The notes beneath the pieces were generated by a model. The model was not told the DNA's origin and ran no database searches. It saw nothing but the letters and a program-made list of their open reading frames with translations. A stretch of 64,000 bases of DNA from Runella defluvii. Its GTDB lineage: Bacteria > Bacteroidota > Bacteroidia > Cytophagales > Spirosomataceae. Below are positions 1 to 8,986 of this stretch, one piece after another (the first letter of the stretch is position 1; each line of letters begins with the position of its first letter). The DNA lies in contig NZ_JACIBY010000006.1 in assembly GCF_014195535.1 (NCBI RefSeq), positions 186,001 through 250,000 on the forward strand, read 5' to 3'. The translations under genes and the position numbers were made by a program.

Positions 1-30
1 GGCTTGAAACTCAGCTTTGAGATTCAAGCC
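1..30. repeat. Imperfect hairpin at window edge
   Basis: The arms GGCTTGAA and TTCAAGCC pair perfectly, and CTCA/TGAG pair again inside after one A-A mismatch, leaving a 4-nt loop. It lies beyond the 3' end of the minus-strand MFS gene. It could be a terminator for that gene or for a gene outside the window; no strong T tract is visible on the + side and the other side is cut off. Confidence 0.45.
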
Positions 31-44
31 CCTTCTCTATTTTA

Positions 45-80
45 CTCATTCGTAATTCCCAATTCCCTCATTCGTAATTC
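45..80. repeat. 14-bp direct repeat, two copies
   Basis: The sequence CTCATTCGTAATTC occurs at 45-58 and again at 67-80 (22-bp period), immediately 3' of the MFS stop codon. I read it as a short intergenic repeat of unknown role. Confidence 0.5.
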
Positions 81-83
81 GCC

Positions 84-1550
84 CTACGCTTGTTGTTCTT
101 TTACCAAAAAACAAGACCCTGCCGCCAACAACATACACACACCCGCCAATACAAGGGCATTGCGTGGGTCATCGCCAAGAAGGGTTTTGTAGAAAATAGG
201 CACGGTCAACATCCCGATAAATTGAGGTACGCAAATAAAGCCGTTGAAAATCCCCATATATACGCCCATTTTTTCTTTGGGAACGGCTGCTGCAAGCATT
301 AAATAAGGCATTGACATGATAGAACCCCACATCAAACCAATGATGGTCATTCCTGCGAGATAGACCATTTTATCGTTGGAAAGTAATGTCATAAAAAAGC
401 CCATCGCCCCGAGAACCAGAAATAATGCGTGCGTTCCGCGCGAGCTACCCACGATTTTTACAATACGAGGAATAAAAAACGAAATCACGGCGCAGGATAC
501 GCTAAACATGGCAAAACATAAACCACCCCATTTTGTTCCCTCCTCAAAACCCGTAGGATTAGAAACGGCATCGGGCGCATTGAAGGCGTATTTGGCCACG
601 GAAAGCGATAAATATTGCCACATCAACGGAAGTCCATACCACGTAAAGAATTTCACCCACCAAAGCTGACGCATCACGGTAGGCATCGACGACAACGGCG
701 CTAAAATTTCTTTAAACACAGGAAGCATCAAAATCAAATAGCCTCCGATTAAAATTCCTAATCCCCACTGAAGCCCCGTTGCCAACCCTCCTGAAAAATA
801 GGCGAATCCGAAGCCCAAAATAGCGGCTCCCACGGCAAGCGATAGGTGCCAAAAGGAAATAGATTTTTTCTCTTCGTCGGTAAAAACATGCTTTTTCTTG
901 TAGTCATCATTTTCGGGTGGGTACTCTTTGGTGGTGCGCATGGTCCAGAACACGGCAATCAAAATCGACGCGGCTCCAATGTAAAAAGGATAACGAACCG
1001 AGTTAGGGATACCATTGGAAAGTTGCTCGTCGCTCAAGACCATCGAAACGCCCAAAAGTGGCAAAATATACGGCATGAGGTTGGCGAGGGTTTGTCCAAA
1101 ACCAACAAAAAACGATTGTACAGCAAAACCTACGGGGCGTTGTTTTTCGTTGAGCATGTCACCCACAAAAGCGCGGAAAGGTTCCATGGCCGAATTGAGA
1201 CCCGCATCGAGCATCCACATCAACCCTGCCGCCATCCATACAGCCGAAGAATTGGGCATGAGAATCATGGCAAGGCTTCCAACAAGTGCACCTACCAATA
1301 TAAACGGACGACGACGACCCCATTTGGGCGACCAACTGCGATCAGATACCGCACCAATAATCGGTTGAAGTAATAGCCCCGTGAGTGGGCCTGCGAGCCA
1401 AAGGCCAGGGATTGAAGCTTCGTCGGCACCGAGGTATCGGAAGATTGGACTCATGTTGGCTTGCTGTAATCCAAAGCCATACTGAATCCCCAAAAAACCG
1501 AAACTCATGTTCCAAATTTGCCAAAAACTTAAATTGTTTTTTTCTTTCAT
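84..1550 (-). CDS. MFS sugar transporter, SLC45/sucrose-carrier type
   Basis: Inner-membrane carrier, about 488 residues with roughly 12 hydrophobic segments. The loop after the second helix pair carries SDRSWSPKWGRRRPF, which matches the RxGRRRP signature of sucrose/maltose H+ symporters of the SLC45/SUT type (family knowledge), so a disaccharide substrate is likely. I place the start at the ATG at 1550 (MKEKNN...) rather than 15 codons earlier, because the upstream extension is not membrane-like and family members start shortly before the first helix. It is transcribed divergently from the DUF2141 gene. No glycosidase adjoins it, so the actual sugar cannot be read from context. Confidence 0.85.
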   Translation of the reverse strand: MKEKNNLSFWQIWNMSFGFLGIQYGFGLQQANMSPIFRYLGADEASIPGLWLAGPLTGLLLQPIIGAVSDRSWSPKWGRRRPFILVGALVGSLAMILMPNSSAVWMAAGLMWMLDAGLNSAMEPFRAFVGDMLNEKQRPVGFAVQSFFVGFGQTLANLMPYILPLLGVSMVLSDEQLSNGIPNSVRYPFYIGAASILIAVFWTMRTTKEYPPENDDYKKKHVFTDEEKKSISFWHLSLAVGAAILGFGFAYFSGGLATGLQWGLGILIGGYLILMLPVFKEILAPLSSMPTVMRQLWWVKFFTWYGLPLMWQYLSLSVAKYAFNAPDAVSNPTGFEEGTKWGGLCFAMFSVSCAVISFFIPRIVKIVGSSRGTHALFLVLGAMGFFMTLLSNDKMVYLAGMTIIGLMWGSIMSMPYLMLAAAVPKEKMGVYMGIFNGFICVPQFIGMLTVPIFYKTLLGDDPRNALVLAGVCMLLAAGSCFLVKEQQA

Positions 1551-1647
1551 CACTAGGTTAAGTTTAAAATCAAGTATTTCTGCAAGTATAGACAATTAGC
1601 AACGAATTGCAAACCTTCTGGTTTACATTTAAGTTATAAAAATTAGG

Positions 1648-2202
1648 ATGAAAACAATAAACCATCTCCGCCGTTATCCCATGCAAAATCTTCTTGTAAG
1701 CCTTCTTTTTGCCCTGTTTTCAATGCATTCGGCCACGAATAAAATCTTTCGGAATGCTATTGCGAGTTTTAAGCTGGTTGTGAGCAACCAGCCACACGAG
1801 GAGAGCAACCAGCCACACAATGAAAACACTATTTCGGTTTCTATGGATGTATCCAATATTACACAAACGAGGGGAAGTCTTCGCATTGGAATTTTTCGGG
1901 AAGGAAATCCTTTTACAGGTCCGAAAGCAAAACCAGATTTCTTTAAAGTAGTACCGATTACCGCAGCAACGACGCAGCAAGTGGTCGTTAGCTTACCCGC
2001 AGGAAGGTACGTCATTGCGGTTTATCATGACCTCAACGACAACGGCAAACTTGATAAAAACTTGGTTGGTTACCCCAAAGAACCGTTTGGGTTTAGTAAG
2101 AATTTCAGGCCGATTCTGTCTGCGCCAAGTTTTGAGGACTGTGCCATTGAAATCAAGGAAAACAGCCCCCAAAACCGTCAGAAAATCAAGCTCATTGACT
2201 AG
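1648..2202 (+). CDS. DUF2141 domain secreted protein
   Basis: Predicted exported protein of 184 residues (173 if the ATG at 1681 is used, which would put a cleaner signal peptide, MQNLLVSLLFALF, at the N-terminus). The C-terminal ~125 residues fit DUF2141, a small beta-sandwich family common in Bacteroidota; GRYVIAVYHDLNDNGKLD and the GYPKEPFGFS segment are typical. The function of the family is unknown. Between signal and domain lies a low-complexity linker with the duplicated peptide SNQPHE/SNQPHN, produced by a 21-bp duplication and a palindrome in the DNA. It overlaps nothing and is followed convergently by the DUF2911 gene 1 bp away. Confidence 0.8.
   Translation: MKTINHLRRYPMQNLLVSLLFALFSMHSATNKIFRNAIASFKLVVSNQPHEESNQPHNENTISVSMDVSNITQTRGSLRIGIFREGNPFTGPKAKPDFFKVVPITAATTQQVVVSLPAGRYVIAVYHDLNDNGKLDKNLVGYPKEPFGFSKNFRPILSAPSFEDCAIEIKENSPQNRQKIKLID
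1774..1818. repeat. Palindrome plus 21-bp duplication inside the DUF2141 CDS
   Basis: CTGGTTG-TGAG-CAACCAG (1774-1791) is a perfect 7-bp hairpin with a TGAG loop; GAGCAACCAGCCACAC is then repeated at 1782-1797 and 1803-1818. The hairpin has the same arm type (GGTT..AACC) and the same tetraloop, or its complement CTCA, as intergenic palindromes near 56.8 and 57.6 kb. Confidence 0.6.
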
Positions 2203-2203
2203 G

Positions 2204-2749
2204 TTAGTTGAAAGGGACGACCACTTTGGTGATATCCCACTCCAAGACGAGAGCGGGTTGATTTTCGTCAAATGAAATTTCAAATCTTTCTATTGGAATC
2301 GAAGATATAGTGACAGGCACCTCCACTTGAAGAACGTCTGCACTTTCTTCGCGGCTTGCTTCTCCTCCAAAACTCACCCCCCAACCGTACATTTTATTGT
2401 TGAAGATAACTGTCCATTTGTCTTCTTGAGGAATCGTCCAAAGGGTGTATTTTCCTGCTGGTAGGGTTTTACCTCCAATGGTTAAATCTTTGTTGGTGGT
2501 AAAGGTCGTGGCCTCGTTGGCGCCCGTACGCCACACTTTACCGTAAGGCACCAATTCGCCAAAAATCTCGCGGTCTCGTTTAGAAGGACGACAGTAAAAC
2601 ACCGACAATTCGGTATCATCTTTTTTGTAATTAACCGTTGCTTCTGGGCTTGCTTTTTTGGTGCTTGCTTGCATAAATTTGAAAGCAATAAACAACACTA
2701 CGGCTAGTACACCGACCACGATGCCTATCCATTTGAGGGCTTTTTTCAT
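2204..2749 (-). CDS. DUF2911 domain membrane-anchored protein
   Basis: 181 residues with one N-terminal hydrophobic segment (about residues 7-28, probably an uncleaved anchor or signal) followed by a DUF2911 domain. Conserved features seen: YCRPSKRDREIFGELVPYG, GKVWRTGANEATTFTT and LPAGKYTLWTIP. The family is widespread in Bacteroidota and has no established activity. It is the last gene of the minus-strand run PSD1 - DUF1501 - DUF2231/cytochrome - DUF2911, 39 bp after its upstream neighbour, so co-transcription is plausible. It converges tail to tail on DUF2141. Confidence 0.85.
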   Translation of the reverse strand: MKKALKWIGIVVGVLAVVLFIAFKFMQASTKKASPEATVNYKKDDTELSVFYCRPSKRDREIFGELVPYGKVWRTGANEATTFTTNKDLTIGGKTLPAGKYTLWTIPQEDKWTVIFNNKMYGWGVSFGGEASREESADVLQVEVPVTISSIPIERFEISFDENQPALVLEWDITKVVVPFN

Positions 2750-2788
2750 AGGTAAAAGGGTTTATCTTACAAATAAAACGATACGTAC

Positions 2789-4930
2789 TCAATTAAAAAA
2801 TACTTCGTCCACAAATACCCAAGCGGGTTGCCCTTTGCCTCCGTGCCATTCGGGGAGTTTGGCTACAGGTCGAGCAATCACCTTGATAAAAGTATAACTA
2901 CCTTCTTTTACCTTAGTCTCGATGGCCTCTATCCGCGCGGCTTCGTTTTGGGTCGGCTGAACAGGATTTAGCTTCTGCATTAATTCGAGTTTAGTACGGT
3001 CGTTTCCTGCCCACACTTCAATCGACGCTGGTGGAAAAATATACCCTCCTAAGTTTCGCCCTATGCTCAACATCACCGATTTAACGGGCGTTGGTTTATC
3101 AAAAACAAAAAGTGCTTCCAACGGCTTTTCTCGGTAGCCCAGCCATGCCTTGTTTTTAAAGTCGTTGGCTTCCCCTTTTTTAAAGTTTACCAGCGTCCCA
3201 CCTCCTTCACCCATGTATTGTGGGTTAGGCTCGTTGAGCAATTCCACCGTTTTGGGGCGGTATCCTCCTTTGAAAAAAGTGTATTCGACTATGTCACTCG
3301 CATACCATTTGTCTTTTACAGCCCGTGCTTTTACGATGGTGTAGCCGTTCAGCGCAAACGGTTTTTGATAAGCTGGTGCCGTCAGCGAATCGGGCAAAGT
3401 TCCGTCGGTGGTATAACGAATGGTGACACCTTTGAGGGGATGTTTAAACGAAACGGGAGTAGCATTGGTTAAAACCAAATTTTCGTTGACCAAAACAGGA
3501 GGGTTGAGCTTCAATTTTTCGGCATCGGTAGGTACATACCCCATTTCAAAGCGAATGGCAGGGTATTGCTTTTGAAGTTCTTTGGCTTCGGCCTCCGAAA
3601 TAGGGGTATTCCAAATAAACACCTCTTTAAGGACTGGAAGTTTTGCCAATGCCGCCATGCCTGCTTTTGTCTGTTTCGTTCCTGAAAGAGACAACGACTT
3701 CAATTTGGTCAACGATTGCAAATTCGACAAAGTCGCGTCGGTAATATCGGTATTGTTTAACACCAATTTTTCAAGTTGTTCAAACTGCCCGATGGTTTTC
3801 AGGTCTTCGTTTTTGACGGGCATATTTGACAAGTTCAGAGCCACCAACTGGTCTTTAATTTCGGACAACTCTCCCAGCTGTTCTTGCTTGTAAGCTTGAC
3901 GCACAAAAAAATCGGTATGCAATGCGGGTGAGCCATTGGCAATCGGAAAAATAACGCGAAAAGGAGTGTTTAGCTTTTCAATCGTCTCTTCACTAGCAGG
4001 CTCAAAATCGTACGTGGCCACTTGGGTTTCAGCGCTCTTTTCTTTGTTCAAAAAAGCCCGAATGGGATCATTTGCAGCCAACTGACCCACCTTCTGTTTG
4101 GTATTAGCACCTGCGTTAATCCAAGCGGTTAGTACCCCAATTTCGTCGGCCGCCAACTGCGCTTTGCCTTTGGGTGGCATGTGGTTTTTATCTTCTAATG
4201 GCAGATTTGCCCGTTGAATAAGGTGGCTTTTTAGCGCATCGCCCGCTACCCATATCGGGCCATTTTTCCCTCCTTTGAGCAAGCCCGCAAGGGTGGTCAT
4301 CAACAGCTCACCTTTGGTTTTTTGTTCGTTATGGCATTGGTAGCATTTGGCTTTCAAAATGGGTTGAATCGCCGCTTCAAAGACAGGGGTGTCGTCCGTA
4401 AAGGTCAACTGCGAGGCTGCGTCAGTAGTGGGAAACAGGTAGCCTTCGCCGTGGGTCAAACTTGCGCCAAAGTGCCCCGTCACGAACATTGCCACGGCAC
4501 TAAGCCCCAAAAGTGGCGTAAAAAGACGTTGTTCTTCCGCAGTCTGGTACAAGGCCCACAGCCCATAGCACAAGAAACTCAGCCCGATGCCTGTGTATTT
4601 GTGCCAATTGAGTACATCGGCGGTGTAGCCTTCTTCTCTTGATAAAAAGAAACCCATCAACGCAGCTGCTGCGGCCGACAAAGCAGTTATACCCAAGATA
4701 AATTTCATGAGTTTTGTAAAGCTTTCCCCCACAAACTCCCGCTTAAAAAGCCAAAGTAGCCCCACAATAACCAACAGGCCAATGGGCAAATGCAGCAGCA
4801 TCGGGTGCATTCGTCCAACGGGCTGAAGCCAAGCGGGTAGCATGACTTTTTCCTGAAAAATCAACAAAAACAACAATAATACATGAAGACCAACCAGTAA
4901 ATAAGATAGAAGGGTTTGGAAACGAAACAT
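2789..4930 (-). CDS. Membrane haem protein: DUF2231 + PSCyt1 + LRR + CHB_HEX_C-like domains
   Basis: 713 residues. Residues 1-160 hold about five membrane helices resembling DUF2231. A single CxxCH haem-binding motif, CYQCH, is at residues 196-200 in a planctomycete-type cytochrome domain (PSCyt1), with MPPKGKAQL as a possible axial Met. Leucine-rich repeats follow at about 365-460 (ALNLSNMPVK, KLVLNNTDIT, SLSLSGTKQT), then a chitobiase/FN3-associated-like module at about 480-560 (IRYTTDGTLPDS) and a C-terminal region like a carbohydrate-binding beta-sandwich. It would sit in the inner membrane with the long C-terminal part in the periplasm. It lies downstream of PSD1 and DUF1501. Function is not known; electron transfer coupled to glycan binding is inference. 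Confidence 0.8.
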   Translation of the reverse strand: MFRFQTLLSYLLVGLHVLLLFLLIFQEKVMLPAWLQPVGRMHPMLLHLPIGLLVIVGLLWLFKREFVGESFTKLMKFILGITALSAAAAALMGFFLSREEGYTADVLNWHKYTGIGLSFLCYGLWALYQTAEEQRLFTPLLGLSAVAMFVTGHFGASLTHGEGYLFPTTDAASQLTFTDDTPVFEAAIQPILKAKCYQCHNEQKTKGELLMTTLAGLLKGGKNGPIWVAGDALKSHLIQRANLPLEDKNHMPPKGKAQLAADEIGVLTAWINAGANTKQKVGQLAANDPIRAFLNKEKSAETQVATYDFEPASEETIEKLNTPFRVIFPIANGSPALHTDFFVRQAYKQEQLGELSEIKDQLVALNLSNMPVKNEDLKTIGQFEQLEKLVLNNTDITDATLSNLQSLTKLKSLSLSGTKQTKAGMAALAKLPVLKEVFIWNTPISEAEAKELQKQYPAIRFEMGYVPTDAEKLKLNPPVLVNENLVLTNATPVSFKHPLKGVTIRYTTDGTLPDSLTAPAYQKPFALNGYTIVKARAVKDKWYASDIVEYTFFKGGYRPKTVELLNEPNPQYMGEGGGTLVNFKKGEANDFKNKAWLGYREKPLEALFVFDKPTPVKSVMLSIGRNLGGYIFPPASIEVWAGNDRTKLELMQKLNPVQPTQNEAARIEAIETKVKEGSYTFIKVIARPVAKLPEWHGGKGQPAWVFVDEVFFN

Positions 4931-4973
4931 TTTTTAAGTGTCGAGGTTAGAGGGCAGAATGTCGAATTTTAAG

Positions 4974-5018
4974 GTCGTCGCTCGCAGGATGCGACGGGGC
5001 CGACCGTGCGGCGACGAC
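4974..5018. repeat. GC-rich nested palindrome between operon genes
   Basis: GTCGTCGC (4974-4981) pairs with GCGACGAC (5011-5018); inside, TCGC/GCGA (4982-4994) forms a second hairpin. It is far more GC-rich than the surrounding intergenic DNA and sits between the DUF1501 stop and the start of the haem protein, so it could act as an RNA processing or partial termination site, or be a dispersed repeat. Confidence 0.5.
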
Positions 5019-5039
5019 TATTAGCAGGCTTCCAGCCAA

Positions 5040-6497
5040 TTACGCAATTAGCCCAGGCAATACTTTTCCAGCCAAGTCGGTCAGGCGATAGCGGCGGCCG
5101 AGGTGCTTATAGGTAAGTTTTTCGTGATTGATACCCATCAAGTGCATCACCGTCGCGTGAAAATCGTTGATATGAACAGGGTCACGCACGATGTTGTACC
5201 CAAAGTCATCCGTTTGGCCATAGACCGTTCCAGGTTTTACTCCTCCACCCGCCATAAACGTGCAATACGCCCGTGGATGGTGGTCGCGGCCGTAGTTATC
5301 CTTGGTTGAAGTTCCTTGACCGTAATTGGTACGCCCAAATTCTCCTCCCCAAATCACCAATGTTTCGTCGAGCAAGCCACGTTGTTTCAAATCGGTAATC
5401 AAAGCCGCCGAAGCACGGTCGGTATCTTTGGCTTGCAATGGCATCTCTCCCACCATGTTTCCGTGCTGATCCCAGCCTTGGTGATACAATTGCACAAAAC
5501 GTACCCCTGCTTCCGAAAGTTTACGTGCCAACAAACAATTGGCAGCAAACGTCCCTGGCACCAAACACTCAGGGCCGTACATTTTTACAATGTGGTCAGG
5601 TTCTTTGCTCAAATCTGTCAACTCAGGAACGGCGGTTTGCATCCGATACGCCATTTCGTACTGCTGCACTTTGGCTTTGATTTCGGGGTCGCCAAAATCG
5701 TCGAACGCCATGTTGTTCAGTTCTGCCAGATTATCCAGCATTTTTCGGTGCGACGCTCGGTCAGAATTGGCGGGGTTGTTGAGGTACAAAATAGGGTCTT
5801 CGCCGCTACTAAATACCACGCCTTGGTGCGTCGAATCCAAAAATCCGTTGGACCAAAGTTTTGAATACACCCCTTGTCCATTTCCCTTCCCGCGCGACAG
5901 CAACACCGAAAACGCAGGTAAGTTTTTATTTTCACTACCCAAACCATAGCTCACCCACGACCCCATGCTAGGGCGATTGCCTTGTTGCGCACCCGTCTGC
6001 ATAAAAGTGAGCGCAGGGTCATGGTTGATGGCCTCCGTGTTCATGGTTTTAATCATGCAGAGGTCGTCGGCAATATTGGCAATGTTGGGAAACAACTCGC
6101 TCATCCACATCCCCGACTGCCCATGTTGTGCAAACTTAAAGTAAGACCCAACCAACGGAAACTTGGCTTGGTTGGCCGTCATTCCCGTCAGGCGTTGTCC
6201 CATCCGTATCGAGGCAGGGAGTTCTTCGCCCGCCATTTTATTGAGCAACGGCTTGTATTCAAAGCTTTCGTACTGAGATGGAGCCCCGTTTTGGAACAAA
6301 TAAATGACTCGTTTTGCCTTGGGGGCAAACTGAGCAATCCCCAAAGGAAGTTCTTCTACGTCATCACCCGCCCCCTTAAACAAATCAGGAACAAGCAAAG
6401 ACCCCAACGCAACACTACCAATCCCCGCTGCCATTTTTCCCATAAAATGCCGACGGTTGACATTCAAACGGTTTTCAAAAAATTCGTTCTTATTCAT
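5040..6497 (-). CDS. DUF1501 domain exported protein
   Basis: 485 residues of the DUF1501 family, an alkaline-phosphatase/sulfatase-superfamily relative that is almost always encoded next to PSD1 proteins in Planctomycetes, Verrucomicrobia and Bacteroidota. The N-terminus NRRHFMGKMAAGIGSVALGS resembles a twin-arginine signal, suggesting export in folded form. Seen motifs: YLFQNGAPSQYESFE, NHDPALTFMQTG, WGGEFGRTNYGQG and NYGRDHHPRAY, which hold the His/Asp/Glu residues that would bind metal in this superfamily. It starts 33 bp after the PSD1 stop, consistent with one transcript. The substrate is unknown. Confidence 0.9.
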   Translation of the reverse strand: MNKNEFFENRLNVNRRHFMGKMAAGIGSVALGSLLVPDLFKGAGDDVEELPLGIAQFAPKAKRVIYLFQNGAPSQYESFEYKPLLNKMAGEELPASIRMGQRLTGMTANQAKFPLVGSYFKFAQHGQSGMWMSELFPNIANIADDLCMIKTMNTEAINHDPALTFMQTGAQQGNRPSMGSWVSYGLGSENKNLPAFSVLLSRGKGNGQGVYSKLWSNGFLDSTHQGVVFSSGEDPILYLNNPANSDRASHRKMLDNLAELNNMAFDDFGDPEIKAKVQQYEMAYRMQTAVPELTDLSKEPDHIVKMYGPECLVPGTFAANCLLARKLSEAGVRFVQLYHQGWDQHGNMVGEMPLQAKDTDRASAALITDLKQRGLLDETLVIWGGEFGRTNYGQGTSTKDNYGRDHHPRAYCTFMAGGGVKPGTVYGQTDDFGYNIVRDPVHINDFHATVMHLMGINHEKLTYKHLGRRYRLTDLAGKVLPGLIA

Positions 6498-6530
6498 AGT
6501 TCTAATGAATTGTTGTGTGTTCTTGCCCAG

Positions 6531-8900
6531 TTATTTCATAATCGCCTCTTCCAAGTTATACATCATCAGTATGGATTGCATAAGGGCTGCTACCATAGGA
6601 CGATTAGCGATTCGTGCTTGCGGACGTTCTCCTACACTCAGCAGTTTCGCGGCCTTTTTGGGGTCTTTGGCAAACACCGATTGCTCACTTTCAAAATATT
6701 TTTCGAGCACACTGAGTTCTTTTTCTTTTCCAGTTCGGCACACGACGATGCGAAATGCTTTCTTGATTTTGTCTTCGTCCGAGTTCTTTTCCAGTGCTAG
6801 TTTTTCGGCCAATACCCTCGCCGATTCTAGTACAACAGGGTCGTTGAGCATTACCAATGCCTGAAGTGGTGTATTGGTTCGGGAACGTTTTACCTCGCAT
6901 TGGTCGCGGTTGGAAGCATCAAAAATCAGCATCGACGGCGGCGGCACTGTCCGTTTGATAAAGACGTACATTCCTCTTCGATACAAGCTATCGCCGTGGT
7001 CTTGGATGTAGCTTTTAAGGCTTCCACGCCCCGAAGTTGCTACTTCCCACAAGCCCTTTGGCTGGTAAGGTTTGACACTCGGCCCGCCAATGGCAGGGCT
7101 AAGCAGTCCGCTCGTAGATAACACAAAATCGCGTACCAACTCCGCCGAAAGGCGCATTCGGGGGGCACGCGCCAATAGTACATTTTCAGGGTCTTTGGCC
7201 AAGTGTTCCTTCGTAATCACAGCCGACTGTCGATAGGTGGCCGACATCACGATTTGTTTCACCAAACGCTTAATGTTCCAATCGTGGGTACGGAAATCCA
7301 CCGCCAACCAGTCTAACAACTGCGGATGCGAAGGCAACTCTCCTTGCATTCCAAAATCACCAACAGTTTTGACAATGCCACGTCCAAAGAACTCCTGCCA
7401 CACTCGGTTGACAAACACCCGCGCTGTCAGCGGGTTTTTCGCATCAAGCATCCATTGTGCAAGCCCGAGGCGGTTGTCGGGGTATTTTTTGGTATCAAAA
7501 GGCAATAAGAATTTGGGCATTTGAGCCCCAACTACATCGGTCGGTTGGTCATAATTACCGCGCCCCAACACGTGCGTTTTGCGCAACGTATCCAAATCTT
7601 GCATCACCATTACCGTCACATCGGCGGTATCGGTTTTGTTGACAAAGGTCAAAATACTCTTGACGTCTTTGGTCGTCAACTTGAGGTTTGGAGGGTCGGC
7701 GAAGGAAGCATCAATGGTTCCTACCAAACCTTTTTCGGGCACTTGGTTAAAGAAGGCAAAAGCACTGTAATAATCTTTTTGTAGAATGGGGTCGTACTTG
7801 TGATCGTGGCATTTGGCGCATTCGTAGGTCAGTGCCAAGAACGTTTTCCCAAATGTATTGGTACGGTCGGTTACGTATTCGATGCGGTATTCTTCGTCAA
7901 TCACCCCACCTTCTTGCGTGATTTTATGGTTACGGTTAAAGCCCGTTGCCAGCAATGCCTCTTTGATGCGCGGATTGGCGGGATTACCCTTCTGACGTTT
8001 TACAATCAAATCCCCCGCAAGTTGCCACGTCAAAAATTTGCTGTAGCTATAATTTTGATTAAAAGCATGAATTACCCAGTCGCGCCACGGCCACATGGTC
8101 CGCAGTCCATCGTCTTGGTACCCGTGCGAGTCGGCATACCGAGCGGCATCTAACCACGGAATCGCCATTTTTTCGCCGTAGTGTTTTGAACTTAGCAATT
8201 CGTCCACCACCTTTTCGTAGGCATTAGGCGATTCGTCTTTCAAAAAGCGTTCTTGCAAATCAAGCGAAGGCGGAAGTCCCGTAATATCCAAGGCCGCCCG
8301 TTTCAAAAGCCGTTCTTTATCGGCTTCCTCGTTGGGCTTCAAGCCATTCTCTTCCATTTTAGCCAACGTAAAATAGTCGATGAAGTTTTTAGGCCAAGCA
8401 TCATTGTTAACGTTGGGCAATTTGGGTCTTTCTGGCGCAATAAACGCCCAGTGGGGTTTGTATTTAGCGCCTTGTTTAATCCACTTTTCAATCAGCGCAA
8501 TCTCGTGTTCGTTCAGTTTCAGGTTGGATTCCAAAGGCGGCATAATTTCAGCCGTATCTTTGGTAATGATACGCAACCACACCGCCGACTCGTCGGGTTT
8601 TCCTGGGACAATCGCATGAAGCTTGGCATTGTCTTTCAGCGCGGCGTAGGCGGCTTCTTCGGTATCTAAACGCAAATCAGCTTCGCGCTTATTGGCATCG
8701 GGGCCGTGGCATTTAAAGCAACGATCCGAGAGAATCGGTCGGATGTGGTAGTTATAATCAACCTCGTCAGGAACAGAAGCTGCCGACGTGCTACCTCCAT
8801 TCAGAAAGCAAGCAGTAGTCACACAGCTAACCGCAATGCCCACTCCTACTAAAAGCCTGTTTTTGAACAGGTAAGCAAGTATTTTTCGATTCATTTTCAC
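6531..8900 (-). CDS. PSD1 protein: cytochrome c-like + DUF1549 + DUF1553
   Basis: 789 residues. Signal region at 14-31 ends in VTTAC, compatible with a lipoprotein (Cys31). The haem motif CFKCH is at 61-65, followed by DPxADLRLDT-type PSCyt1 sequence. DUF1549 covers about 165-375 (AARYADSHGYQDDGLRTMWPW, TYECAKCHDHKYDP, another CxxCH) and DUF1553 about 470-745 (NPLTARVFVNRVWQEFFGRG, RTNTPLQALVMLNDP). This domain order is the standard PSD1 arrangement. First gene of the operon with DUF1501 downstream. Biochemical role is not established; a periplasmic redox step on a complex substrate is a common hypothesis only. A start two codons later (8894) is equally possible. Confidence 0.9.
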   Translation of the reverse strand: MKMNRKILAYLFKNRLLVGVGIAVSCVTTACFLNGGSTSAASVPDEVDYNYHIRPILSDRCFKCHGPDANKREADLRLDTEEAAYAALKDNAKLHAIVPGKPDESAVWLRIITKDTAEIMPPLESNLKLNEHEIALIEKWIKQGAKYKPHWAFIAPERPKLPNVNNDAWPKNFIDYFTLAKMEENGLKPNEEADKERLLKRAALDITGLPPSLDLQERFLKDESPNAYEKVVDELLSSKHYGEKMAIPWLDAARYADSHGYQDDGLRTMWPWRDWVIHAFNQNYSYSKFLTWQLAGDLIVKRQKGNPANPRIKEALLATGFNRNHKITQEGGVIDEEYRIEYVTDRTNTFGKTFLALTYECAKCHDHKYDPILQKDYYSAFAFFNQVPEKGLVGTIDASFADPPNLKLTTKDVKSILTFVNKTDTADVTVMVMQDLDTLRKTHVLGRGNYDQPTDVVGAQMPKFLLPFDTKKYPDNRLGLAQWMLDAKNPLTARVFVNRVWQEFFGRGIVKTVGDFGMQGELPSHPQLLDWLAVDFRTHDWNIKRLVKQIVMSATYRQSAVITKEHLAKDPENVLLARAPRMRLSAELVRDFVLSTSGLLSPAIGGPSVKPYQPKGLWEVATSGRGSLKSYIQDHGDSLYRRGMYVFIKRTVPPPSMLIFDASNRDQCEVKRSRTNTPLQALVMLNDPVVLESARVLAEKLALEKNSDEDKIKKAFRIVVCRTGKEKELSVLEKYFESEQSVFAKDPKKAAKLLSVGERPQARIANRPMVAALMQSILMMYNLEEAIMK

Positions 8901-8986
8901 GATAAAGGCAGGAACAGTTTATAATAAGTACAAATATATTTTAAAAAATATTAAAAACTGTTTTCTACTCACTTTTCGTGAATGTT

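Noticed and set aside
846-1373. 175-residue frame on the + strand opposite the MFS gene
   Set aside because: It is antisense to conserved membrane-helix codons, is rich in Arg/His as reverse reads of hydrophobic genes are, and has no family resemblance.
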